A DNA stretch of 5,481 nucleotides from contig CANBTK010000184.1 in assembly GCA_947372365.1 (NCBI GenBank), positions 1 to 5,481 of the forward strand, written 5' to 3'. Below are positions 1 to 5,481 of the stretch, one piece after another. The stretch is from Flavipsychrobacter stenotrophus (lineage in GTDB: Bacteria; Bacteroidota; Bacteroidia; Chitinophagales; Chitinophagaceae). The translations under genes were made by a program, and so were the position numbers. The first letter of the stretch is position 1, and each line of letters starts with the position of its first letter. The notes below the pieces were generated by a model. That model did no database searches. It was given only the letters and a program-made list of their open reading frames with translations, and was not told the DNA's origin.

Positions 1-1203
1 CTTTTGCTGGGCCTGGCTTCTGACAACATTGTTAATTACAACATTGTAGAAGGGTTTAACATAGCACCTAAGCTAACGTGGAAGCACACCAGGGATACTA
101 TTAACAGCCTTAATGGTGCAATTGCCGCCCGCTATGGTTTTAGCAACGGGCATTTTAATACGGTGGCAAAGCTGTACTACCTGGCTGGTGACAGGGAATG
201 GCGCACCCGCAACTGGCTGGTGGGCGTAGAAGGAGGCCAATATGTTTTTCAATATTATGGCATTAACCCCGTACTGCCATGGTTCAATACCTACGCCGCG
301 CTGTTTGCAAGGCAAAACGACTTGAAAATTTATGAGCGGCAGGAGGCAATAGCTTATGTGAGCCGCAACTATGGCAACGGGCTGAGGTGGTTTGTAAAAA
401 CATCGTACCAGCACAGGATGCCATTGGCCAACACAACCAGTTTCAGTTTTGCAAAAACGAACACCGGCGGCTATAAAGATAACTACCCTGTTGCGCTGGC
501 CGCTGCTGCCGAACCGTGGGAGGCTCATGATGCTGTACTGATAAATGCCTCAATAGCCTTTAAGCCAGGTATTACCTATACCCAGTTCCCTGATTTTAAA
601 GCGCCCAATAGCAGCAAATGGCCGGTACTTTCGCTCAACTACCAGAAAGGTATACCGGGCTTACTAAACAGCAAAACTGATTTTGACAAGTGGCGCTTTA
701 GCATATCTGACAACGTGAAACTTAAACTGGCCGGAGACCTGTCCTATAATTTTGTGGCAGGTGGCTTCCTCAATACAAAATATGTTGCTGCCCCAGACCT
801 TATGCACCTCTATGGCAACCGTGGCATTGGCTATGCGTCGCCATACCTGCAAACATTCCAGTTTGCCCAATACTATGAATTCAGCAACAAAGACAAACTG
901 TATGGCGAGGCGCACCTGGAATACCATCTTAACGGGTTACTTACCAATAAAATACCATTGCTTAAAAAGGCAAAATGGTACTTATTGTTTGGCTCCAATA
1001 GTTTTTATTCGCAAAACAAGGAATATTATACCGAAGCCTTTGTAGGGCTTGACAATATCGGCTACAAGGCACTGCGCATCCTGAGGGTTGATTTTGTGCA
1101 GTCGTGGGACAGCCATATGGGGCATAATTCAGGCATCCGCTTTGGCTTATCCAGTGCCAACTTCCTTGTTAATAAGGATAACCCAACCCGCAGCGAATGG
1201 TAA
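1..1203 (+). CDS. DUF5686-family outer-membrane β-barrel protein, C-terminal part (5' end outside window)
   Basis: The reading frame is open from the first base (CTT TTG CTG GGC) to the TAA at 1201-1203, so the start lies left of the window. About 400 residues are visible. Seen: many short alternating strands rich in Tyr, Phe, Trp, Asn and Gly, as in outer-membrane β-barrels. The C-terminal signature of the DUF5686 family (proteins often annotated as carboxypeptidase-regulatory-like plus DUF5686) is also present: a YEFSNKDKLYGEAHLEYH stretch near 880-930, NGLLTNKIPLLKKAKW near 931-978, and a last segment with VGLDNIG, LRVDFV and SGIRFGLS near 1041-1155. Known: full-length members are about 800 residues, with a signal peptide and an N-terminal regulatory-like domain, both missing here because of the window edge. 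The biochemical role of the family is not established. An 11-residue polar tail (VNKDNPTRSEW) follows the last probable strand, so the protein does not end on a strand-terminal aromatic. No downstream partner exists on this strand; the next gene is convergent. Confidence 0.85.
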   Translation, partial: LLLGLASDNIVNYNIVEGFNIAPKLTWKHTRDTINSLNGAIAARYGFSNGHFNTVAKLYYLAGDREWRTRNWLVGVEGGQYVFQYYGINPVLPWFNTYAALFARQNDLKIYERQEAIAYVSRNYGNGLRWFVKTSYQHRMPLANTTSFSFAKTNTGGYKDNYPVALAAAAEPWEAHDAVLINASIAFKPGITYTQFPDFKAPNSSKWPVLSLNYQKGIPGLLNSKTDFDKWRFSISDNVKLKLAGDLSYNFVAGGFLNTKYVAAPDLMHLYGNRGIGYASPYLQTFQFAQYYEFSNKDKLYGEAHLEYHLNGLLTNKIPLLKKAKWYLLFGSNSFYSQNKEYYTEAFVGLDNIGYKALRILRVDFVQSWDSHMGHNSGIRFGLSSANFLVNKDNPTRSEW

Positions 1204-1208
1204 ATTAA

Positions 1209-1241
1209 TGGTTAACAAACCTGGGGCTGCCAATTGCCCAC
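1209..1241. repeat. Direct repeat copy 1 (33 bp, imperfect)
   Basis: This segment matches 1290-1322 at 28 of 33 positions without gaps, by hand alignment at an exact offset of 81 bp. It includes an identical 15-base core, CTGCCAATTGCCCAC, at 1227-1241, and an identical AACAAA at 1214-1219. It lies just after the DUF5686 stop codon. The core contains the palindrome CAATTG, and GGGC/GCCC (1224-1227 with 1236-1239) could form a short 4-bp stem. This is too weak to call a terminator. Confidence 0.75.
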
Positions 1242-1289
1242 CACTGGCGTCAAGGGGCACCTGAGCTGAAAATAAACCGCAAATAAAAA

Positions 1290-1322
1290 TGTGTAACAAA
1301 GCGGGGACTGCCAATTGCCCAC
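1290..1322. repeat. Direct repeat copy 2 (33 bp, imperfect)
   Basis: Second copy of the repeat at 1209-1241, with the same 15-base core at 1308-1322 and AACAAA at 1295-1300. Its right end runs into the 7-bp tandem array at 1307-1341. Two copies a fixed 81 bp apart between convergent genes suggest either a local duplication whose intervening part has diverged, or two members of a dispersed intergenic repeat. The window alone cannot separate these. Confidence 0.75.
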
Positions 1323-1341
1323 TGCCAACCGCCGACTATAA
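1307..1341. repeat. Degenerate heptanucleotide tandem array
   Basis: Read in steps of seven, the sequence is ACTGCCA, ATTGCCC, ACTGCCA, ACCGCCG, then a decayed ACTATAA. The first four units fit ANYGCCN, and every unit begins with A. Copy 1 of the direct repeat holds only two such units (1226-1239) before the pattern breaks. The array stops 3 bp before the stop codon of the convergent (Fe-S) protein gene. Its function is unknown; slippage-type expansion of a seed unit would explain the period. Confidence 0.6.
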
Positions 1342-1344
1342 ACC

Positions 1345-2064
1345 CTACCACCCACTCGCCAAAACATCGGCTATGTGCATAGTTTGTATAGGCAGGCGGT
1401 TATTATCAATGTAGCCCTGCATGTGCATCATGCAGGAAACATCGGTAGTAATAATGTATTTCGCGCCCGTTTCCAGTGCGTTTTTCACTTTCGACTGAGC
1501 CATACCTATGGAAATGGGCTCAAATTTAACCGCAAATGTACCGCCGAAACCGCAGCAGGTTTCACTTTCCCTCATTTCTATGAGCTCCAGCCCCTTTACA
1601 TTTTGCAGCAGTTGGCGGGGTTCTTTCTTTATGCCGCATTCGCGCAGTGCGCCGCAGGCATCGTGGTAGGTAGCCTTGCCATTTAGCACAGCGCCCACAT
1701 CATCTGCCTTCAGTATATTGATAAGGAATTCCGAAAATTCAAACACATTTTTAGTAACCTGGCTGCATAGCAGGTGGTCGGAACTATTATCGAACATCTC
1801 GGTGTAATAGCTTCTTATATAGCCGGTGCAAGACCCGCTTGGGCCTACAACATAGCTTTTATCTTTAAAATCGTGCAGGAATTTTTGGCCTACAGCCTTT
1901 GCCTCATCGCGGTAGCCAGCATTGAAGGCTGGCTGGCCGCAGCATGTCTGCCCCTGGTTGTAGGTAACTTCGCAACCCAGTTTCTCCAATACTTTTACCA
2001 TATTCATCCCTGTTTGGGGATAAAGCTGGTCAACAAAGCAAGGTATAAATAATTGTATCTTCAA
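1345..2064 (-). CDS. (Fe-S)-binding oxidoreductase subunit, LutA/YkgE family (two cysteine-rich CCG domains)
   Basis: A 239-residue protein, matching the roughly 240 residues of LutA/YkgE. Two cysteine-rich (CCG/DUF224) domains are visible. The first has C9 (LFIPCFVDQ), C41-C42-G43 (TCCGQPAFNAGY) and C79 in PSGSC. The second has C137 (YHDACGALREC), C170-C171-G172 (ETCCGFGGTF) and C211 in DVSCMMHMQGY. Such domains bind an Fe-S cluster and occur in lactate/glycolate oxidation and heterodisulfide-reductase-like complexes; in Bacillus LutA works with LutB and LutC in L-lactate oxidation. Neither partner is in the window: the next gene downstream on this strand's path is convergent and unrelated, so the substrate is open and no lut symbol is given. 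It is soluble, with no signal peptide. The start is TTG at 2062-2064: a TGA lies four codons upstream in frame, the next in-frame Met is residue 20 and would remove C9, and the N-terminus (MKIQLFIPCFVDQ) aligns with the family. The stop is TAG. Confidence 0.9.
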   Translation of the reverse strand: MKIQLFIPCFVDQLYPQTGMNMVKVLEKLGCEVTYNQGQTCCGQPAFNAGYRDEAKAVGQKFLHDFKDKSYVVGPSGSCTGYIRSYYTEMFDNSSDHLLCSQVTKNVFEFSEFLINILKADDVGAVLNGKATYHDACGALRECGIKKEPRQLLQNVKGLELIEMRESETCCGFGGTFAVKFEPISIGMAQSKVKNALETGAKYIITTDVSCMMHMQGYIDNNRLPIQTMHIADVLASGW

Positions 2065-2196
2065 AGCTAATATTCAAGTGGTTGTACTTAATAAATGAAC
2101 CTGGCAAAAGAGGTAAGCTTGCCCGAAACAAGGCGCTAAGTTAACAATGTAATCCCGTTTTTCTTTTCCTAACCACAATTTTTATTGGATATACCT

Positions 2197-2204
2197 TAAT
2201 TTTA
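2197..2204 (+). promoter_or_regulatory. Possible -7 box for the GNAT gene (TAATTTTA)
   Basis: TAATTTTA matches the Bacteroidota -7 consensus TAnnTTTG at all but the last base and would place transcription start about 30 nt before the ATG at 2241. The only nearby TTG (2185-2187) is 9 bp away, too close for the usual -33 element. This is a weak call resting on the -7 element alone. Confidence 0.25.
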
Positions 2205-2240
2205 TAACCCTGCAACCCACTAAAACAGGTACACCCGCAT

Positions 2241-2738
2241 ATGAGCAAGGAAACAATTGTAGAAATAAAAGAAATAAACATAAGTGATAATTACAGCCTT
2301 ATTTCCGGGTTTATGCTGCATTTGCACAGGCACGAGCACTTGTTGTTTGATAAAACTGCCCAGTGGGATGATATTGAGGCTAACTACATGAAGCACATTA
2401 TAGCCATGCAGGAGGAAGCCGAAGGCACATGCCTTGTGGCTTATAAAGATGGTGTACCAGCGGGTTTCATATTTGGCTATACCGTGGACCAGGACGATAG
2501 CCGGATAGAAGTGTACGAGGGCAAAGAGTTGTACGTATCAGACGGTTATATAGCCGAAGCGTTCAGACGGCAGGGCATCTACCACAAATTAAATAAGCAA
2601 CTGGAACAAACCTACATTGATAAAGGCGTTTTGCGCATTACCCGCTTCACGCACATACAAAATACCCGCATGAGGCAACTGCTGGAAGAAGAAGGTTACT
2701 TTGTAACCCGCCTGCTTTATGAAAAATGGGTAGATTAA
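2241..2738 (+). CDS. GNAT-family N-acetyltransferase
   Basis: A 165-residue single-domain protein, the typical length of a GNAT acyl-CoA transferase. The acetyl-CoA site (motif A) is visible as strand β4 ELYVSDGYIAE (about residues 96-106) followed by RRQGIYHKL (109-117), where R109-R-Q-G112 fits the R/QxxGxG/A pyrophosphate loop. The third position is Tyr114 instead of Gly/Ala. N141 and the segment to E151-G152-Y153 form the usual C-terminal helix-strand end (LLEEEGYFVTRLLYEKW). β2/β3 is CLVAYKDGVPAGFIFGY (64-80). The N-terminal acceptor side carries alternating histidines (H27, H29, H31, H33) followed by LLFDKTAQWDD. The acceptor (protein, small molecule or antibiotic) cannot be read from the sequence. 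The start is ATG, with no clear Shine-Dalgarno sequence. It is divergent from the (Fe-S) gene and convergent with the methyltransferase gene, so it is probably a single-gene transcript. Confidence 0.9.
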   Translation: MSKETIVEIKEINISDNYSLISGFMLHLHRHEHLLFDKTAQWDDIEANYMKHIIAMQEEAEGTCLVAYKDGVPAGFIFGYTVDQDDSRIEVYEGKELYVSDGYIAEAFRRQGIYHKLNKQLEQTYIDKGVLRITRFTHIQNTRMRQLLEEEGYFVTRLLYEKWVD

Positions 2739-2751
2739 CCTATGCTGCCCC

Positions 2752-3585
2752 CTACCCTTTTACGCCTTCAATATAGGCCATAGGCACTGTTAGCTTTAAT
2801 GCTCCGTTTCTTGCGGCCAGTGCGTTCAGGTTTTCTTCCAGTTTTGTAAATACGGCAATGTGATGCTCCTGCGGCACCAGGCTTAACCACGATGCCAGCC
2901 AGCCCAGTTTTATGAAATAGTGGTTAAGGAATGCCGCCCCATCAAGGAATTGCATGGTAAATTCATCCTTATGCACCGCACTGATGCTAAGCCCACAACC
3001 AGTAAAAAGGCTTGAAATACTTTCCGTACTACCCCTATGCGTTTGTTGTTCTTTTAGTTTAGCAATCAGGTTGCTATGCCCGGTTTCCTGAAGTGCCGTT
3101 TCAAATACTTCATAAAATTCGTGCCAGTGCCCGTTTAAATTGGTCGTTAAAGCAAGCCGCCCGTTAGGGGCCAGCACCCTGTAGCATTCCGCAAATACCT
3201 TTTCTGGCTCATCAAAGTTATTAAGTCCAAGGTTAGACACAATAAGGCTTACCGCCCCATCGGCAAAAGGTATTTGGGCAGCCGAGCCTTCAATAACCTT
3301 TACCTGCTTAACCCCATAATTCGCTATTTTCTCGTTGGCCCTGGCGTTGGCATTTGCCCATGGGTCAAGGCCGTAACAGGTGCAGGAATCCCCTAGCCGC
3401 TGGGCAAGTTCCAACAACGGAAACCCTGCCCCTGAGCCAATATCCAAGACAGTGAGGCAAGGCCTCAACTCCAGATGCTTTAGCAACAGCAATCCAAAGG
3501 ACGCGCTCCACAAAGGCGCTTCATCGAATGTATTGATTAACGCAGGTGTATCTTCAAATTTACAAGAAAGGAAATCAAGGGCCAT
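2752..3585 (-). CDS. Class I SAM-dependent methyltransferase (Methyltransf_11/UbiE-like fold)
   Basis: A 277-residue soluble protein with the Rossmann-like SAM-binding fold. Motif I is VLDIGSGAGF (residues 46-55). The acidic residue that holds the SAM ribose is D74 in YGLDPW. The adenine-side segment EGSAAQIPFADGAVSLIVSNLGLNNF spans about 99-124. The post-motif strand LAPNGRLALTTNLN follows the helix EPEKVFAECYRVL. These fit Methyltransf_11-type enzymes, which methylate diverse small molecules. The C-terminal part after about residue 160 is less conserved and probably sets substrate choice; it includes a Trp- and Leu-rich stretch (GWLASWLSLVP). I cannot name the substrate, and there is no pathway neighbour to help. 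The ATG at 3583-3585 is the natural start; the stop is TAG. The gene ends 13 bp from the stop of the convergent GNAT gene and starts 121 bp from the divergent dusB. Confidence 0.88.
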   Translation of the reverse strand: MALDFLSCKFEDTPALINTFDEAPLWSASFGLLLLKHLELRPCLTVLDIGSGAGFPLLELAQRLGDSCTCYGLDPWANANARANEKIANYGVKQVKVIEGSAAQIPFADGAVSLIVSNLGLNNFDEPEKVFAECYRVLAPNGRLALTTNLNGHWHEFYEVFETALQETGHSNLIAKLKEQQTHRGSTESISSLFTGCGLSISAVHKDEFTMQFLDGAAFLNHYFIKLGWLASWLSLVPQEHHIAVFTKLEENLNALAARNGALKLTVPMAYIEGVKG

Positions 3586-3602
3586 GGCAAAAGGTTATAA
3601 GT

Positions 3603-3610
3603 TAAAGGTA
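3603..3610 (-). promoter_or_regulatory. Possible -7 box for the methyltransferase gene (TACCTTTA on the minus strand)
   Basis: Read on the minus strand, TACCTTTA fits TAnnTTTG at seven of eight positions and lies 17 nt before the ATG. No TTG sits at the expected -33 distance. A TTTTGCC directly before the ATG, preceded by TAACC, is a competing but mis-spaced candidate. Low confidence. Confidence 0.25.
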
Positions 3611-3690
3611 AATATTTTGGGTAATTGCTGTCCATTAGCACAGCCGGCAGGTACAATAATATTCAGTATCTTTTTAAGGTAAATATGCCG

Positions 3691-3698
3691 TAATTTTG
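3691..3698 (+). promoter_or_regulatory. Bacteroidota -7 promoter box of dusB (TAATTTTG)
   Basis: TAATTTTG is an exact match to the TAnnTTTG element recognised by the primary sigma factor of Bacteroidota, and is followed by CACCCTTA and the ATG at 3707. With the usual few-base distance from this box to the start site, the transcript would begin about 0-6 nt before the ATG. A TTTTT run at 3671-3675 sits where the -33 element is expected, but the canonical TTG is missing. The inference rests on the -7 match and its position between divergent genes. Confidence 0.6.
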
Positions 3699-3706
3699 CA
3701 CCCTTA

Positions 3707-4702
3707 ATGGTAAAAATAGGCAATATAGAGCTGGGGGAATTCCCATTATTACTGGCACCCATGGAAGACGTTAGCGACCCTCCGTTCAGGGCTGTGTGCA
3801 AAGAAAATGGTGCGGACCTAATGTATACCGAGTTCATTTCATCGGAAGGGTTGATACGCGATGCCATAAAAAGCCGCCAGAAGCTGGACATTTACGATTA
3901 CGAAAAACCGATAGGCATACAGATATTTGGTGGCGATGAAGATGCCATGGCGCTTTCTGCAAAGATTGTAGATGCCACGAAGCCCGACCTGCTGGATATT
4001 AATTTTGGCTGCCCGGTAAAAAAGGTGGTATGCAAGGGCGCTGGTGCAGCAGTGCTGAAGGATATTGAGCTGATGGTGCGCCTGGCGGGGGCCTGCGTAC
4101 GCAGTACTACCCTGCCCGTAACCGTAAAAACAAGGCTCGGCTGGGACAATAACTCTAAAAACATAGAAGAAGTTGCCGAGCGGATGCAGGATATAGGCGT
4201 GCAGGCACTTACCATACACGGCCGCACCCGGGCGCAGCTTTATAAAGGCGATGCCGACTGGAGCCTTATAGCGGCAGTTAAAAACAATCCACGCATACAC
4301 ATACCTATATTTGGCAATGGCGACATTGATAGCCCTGAAAAGGCGCTGGAATACAGGAACAGGTATGGCGTTGACGGCATAATGATAGGCCGTGCAGCTA
4401 TAGGCTATCCCTGGATATTCCGTGAAATAAAGCACTACTTTGCTACGGGTGTAATAATGGCTCCACCAACAATAGCCGAGCGCCTGCAGGCAGTGCGCAA
4501 GCACCTGTACGGTGCACTTAATTGGAAAGGCCCTAAAGTGGGCGTGCTGGAGATGCGCCCCCATTATGCCAGTTACCTAAAGGGGCTAAGCCACGTGAGG
4601 GAATTCCGTACACGCCTGGTAACCACGGAAAATGTCAGCGAAATAGAGCAGATTTTTGTAGAGATAGAAAATTTCTACGCTGCCGAATTTCAACCTGCCT
4701 GA
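3707..4702 (+). CDS. dusB: tRNA-dihydrouridine synthase, DusB family
   Basis: A 331-residue flavoprotein, full length for DusB (about 320-340). It reduces specific uridines in the tRNA D-loop to dihydrouridine, using FMN and NADPH, in the cytoplasm. Visible in order: the FMN-binding start of the TIM barrel LAPMEDVSDPPFR (16-28); IQIFGGD (71-77); the catalytic loop DINFGCPVKKVV (97-108) with proposed proton-donor C102, followed by KGAGAAVLKD; VKTRLGWD with K141; IHGRTRAQLYKGDADW with H171; FGNGDI (202-207); and DGIMIGRAAIGYPWIF (223-238) for the FMN phosphate. The remainder, about 245-331, is the helical tRNA-binding domain. All expected key residues are present, so it should be active. PMEDVSD in place of the proteobacterial PMAGVTD is, from memory, usual for this phylum. 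The fis neighbour known from Proteobacteria is absent; the gene has its own promoter and no operon partner. The ATG start is fixed by the family N-terminus and the promoter 8 bp upstream. Confidence 0.96.
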   Translation: MVKIGNIELGEFPLLLAPMEDVSDPPFRAVCKENGADLMYTEFISSEGLIRDAIKSRQKLDIYDYEKPIGIQIFGGDEDAMALSAKIVDATKPDLLDINFGCPVKKVVCKGAGAAVLKDIELMVRLAGACVRSTTLPVTVKTRLGWDNNSKNIEEVAERMQDIGVQALTIHGRTRAQLYKGDADWSLIAAVKNNPRIHIPIFGNGDIDSPEKALEYRNRYGVDGIMIGRAAIGYPWIFREIKHYFATGVIMAPPTIAERLQAVRKHLYGALNWKGPKVGVLEMRPHYASYLKGLSHVREFRTRLVTTENVSEIEQIFVEIENFYAAEFQPA

Positions 4703-4767
4703 TTGTAGCTGCCCAACAACAATTTTTCATACAATAATTTGTAAATACCCACTCAGGTATAATTATG

Positions 4768-4775
4768 TATATTTG
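4768..4775 (+). promoter_or_regulatory. Likely -7 promoter box of the TPR gene (TATATTTG)
   Basis: TATATTTG is an exact TAnnTTTG match in the 105-bp gap after dusB. It would give a leader of roughly 28 nt before the ATG at 4808. The nearest upstream TTG (4739-4741) is 26 bp away, somewhat longer than the usual spacing to a -33 element, so the promoter may be weak or regulated. No convincing terminator for dusB precedes it. Confidence 0.45.
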
Positions 4776-4807
4776 AGCCTGTAGCCACCAAAATCTTTTT
4801 ATTTTTC

Positions 4808-5481
4808 ATGCCCGCCTTTAGAAAAGTTGCCAGAAAACTTTGCTGCGCTACACATTATGTGTTGGTATTGGCGGCAATTTTTGTTGCCATGCTCGGTTCT
4901 TGCAGGCGGGCAGGCTCCAATGCAGATAATGCTTACCTTGACTTCTTTGCTGCACAAGGCAAACTGGCTGACAGTGGCAGGATAGCGTTTGCTATGCATA
5001 ATATTGACTCATTATACTACAATACCCAATCGCCTTCCCCACTTCTACAATATAAAAGGATGAGTTTCAGGGCTCGCTTCTATTATTTTTTCAATAAAAA
5101 GGACTCGGCCAAGTTGTCAATTGACAGTACGCTATACATATTGGAGCATAACAAAATAGCTAAAAAATATGGCCCGGAATATGCAAGGGCGCTTTATAGC
5201 AGGGGCGACTACTATTTTAACGATAACCAAATTGACTCAGCGTTCTATTACTTTTCCAGGAGCAGGGAGATATCGCTTGCGTTGCACGACAACTACCTTA
5301 TAGGCAGGGAATCCTACCACCTTGGGATGGTCACCTACAGGCAACAGCGGTATTCCGAAGCTGCCGAGTATTTTAAAAATGCGTTTACATGTATTTCCTC
5401 TACCGCAAGGCATGATTCTATTCATTACTACTGGCTACAGGAAATACTCAATAATACAGCGCTTTCATATACGAAAATCGA
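4808..5481 (+). CDS. Exported TPR-repeat protein, N-terminal part (probable TPR sensor histidine kinase or related regulator; 3' end outside window)
   Basis: The frame opens at ATG 4808 and stays open through the last base; 224 complete codons are visible. Residues 1-31 form a signal peptide: a basic start (FRKVARK), a hydrophobic core (YVLVLAAIFVAML, about 17-29), then LGSC with C32 as a plausible lipobox cysteine. C32 is followed by RR, not the acidic surface-export signal known in Bacteroidota lipoproteins, so a periplasm-facing anchor is more likely. Tetratricopeptide repeats follow: one at about 125-158 (ALYSRGDYYFNDNQIDSAFYYF), one at about 166-199 (YHLGMVTYRQQRYSEAAEYF), and the start of another at about 211 (EILNNTALSYTKI). 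A more divergent helical pair may lie at 82-118. In this phylum, such a signal peptide plus TPR array usually precedes a transmembrane helix and either a histidine kinase or a LuxR/HTH output domain. The output part is beyond the window, so the regulator assignment is inference and a plain TPR lipoprotein remains possible. Confidence 0.8.
   Translation, partial: MPAFRKVARKLCCATHYVLVLAAIFVAMLGSCRRAGSNADNAYLDFFAAQGKLADSGRIAFAMHNIDSLYYNTQSPSPLLQYKRMSFRARFYYFFNKKDSAKLSIDSTLYILEHNKIAKKYGPEYARALYSRGDYYFNDNQIDSAFYYFSRSREISLALHDNYLIGRESYHLGMVTYRQQRYSEAAEYFKNAFTCISSTARHDSIHYYWLQEILNNTALSYTKI

Noticed and set aside
73..528. 151-codon open frame opposite the DUF5686 gene
   Set aside because: The plus strand carries a clear β-barrel family frame, and the antisense product shows no domain pattern.
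1210..1259. Short hairpins in the gap after the DUF5686 gene (GGTT/AACC, GGGC/GCCC, TGCCC/GGGCA)
   Set aside because: Stems of 4-5 bp without a following T run on either strand. They are more likely by-products of the repeat sequence than terminators.
1204..1344. Two-copy repeat as a CRISPR remnant or insertion-sequence footprint
   Set aside because: The copies are imperfect and only two, with no array, no terminal inverted repeats, no target-site duplication and no cas or transposase gene.
2062..2069. Minus-strand TAGCTTTG as a promoter -7 box for the (Fe-S) gene
   Set aside because: It includes the TTG start codon, and no TTG element sits 17-23 bp further upstream. Using it would place the transcript start inside the gene.
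3595..3891. 98-codon open frame on the minus strand crossing the dusB start and its promoter
   Set aside because: It overlaps the strongly supported dusB start and promoter and shows no recognisable family or initiation signal.
3839..4564. 241-codon open frame on the minus strand opposite dusB
   Set aside because: It lies wholly inside dusB, which has every family motif. The antisense translation is rich in Tyr, His and Cys without domain features, so it is a codon-bias shadow.
4702..4727. Possible terminator after dusB: ATTGT and ACAAT arms followed by TTTTT
   Set aside because: The stem is only 5 bp, AT-rich, with a loop of about 12 nt and the second arm overlapping the T run. It is too weak to support.
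4799..4999. 66-codon minus-strand open frame at the start of the TPR gene, and a similar one at 5237-5425
   Set aside because: Both lie opposite the signal-peptide and TPR coding frame, which explains the region.

Overview
The window reads as an ordinary chromosomal segment of a Bacteroidota bacterium, probably of the Chitinophagales/Sphingobacteriales type. Three things support this. The first gene belongs to a β-barrel family (DUF5686) that is essentially confined to this phylum. Boxes of the Bacteroidota -7 promoter type (TAnnTTTG) precede some genes, with no obvious Shine-Dalgarno sequences. The DusB protein carries the PMEDVSD/NFGCPVKKVV wording seen in this phylum. Coding regions use ATA (Ile) and AGG (Arg) freely at moderate GC. 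Genus cannot be decided from this sequence.

Layout: (1) 1-1203, plus strand: the C-terminal part of a DUF5686 outer-membrane β-barrel protein, cut by the window's left edge. (2) 1204-1344: a non-coding gap between convergent genes, holding two 33-bp direct repeats exactly 81 bp apart and a short degenerate 7-bp tandem array. (3) 1345-2064, minus strand: a LutA/YkgE-type cysteine-rich (Fe-S) oxidoreductase subunit with a TTG start. (4) 2065-2240: a 176-bp divergent gap. (5) 2241-2738, plus strand: a GNAT acetyltransferase. (6) 2752-3585, minus strand: a class I SAM-dependent methyltransferase, converging on the GNAT gene with only 13 bp between stops. (7) 3586-3706: a 121-bp divergent promoter region. 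(8) 3707-4702, plus strand: dusB, with a perfect -7 box so close to the ATG that the mRNA should be almost leaderless. (9) 4703-4807: a gap with a second perfect -7 box. (10) 4808 to the right edge, plus strand: the N-terminal 224 residues of an exported, probably lipid-anchored TPR protein, likely the sensor part of a TPR histidine kinase or related regulator.

Each complete gene is flanked by genes on the opposite strand or by its own promoter region, so no operon is visible and no shared pathway can be argued. The set looks like independent housekeeping and accessory genes: envelope protein, redox subunit, acetyltransferase, methyltransferase, tRNA modification and a sensor. I found no mobile element, CRISPR array, RNA gene, toxin/defence module or undescribed multi-gene system. 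The most notable points are the repeat structure in 1204-1344, the near-leaderless dusB promoter, the solitary LutA-like gene with its TTG start, and the cut-off TPR gene at the right edge.
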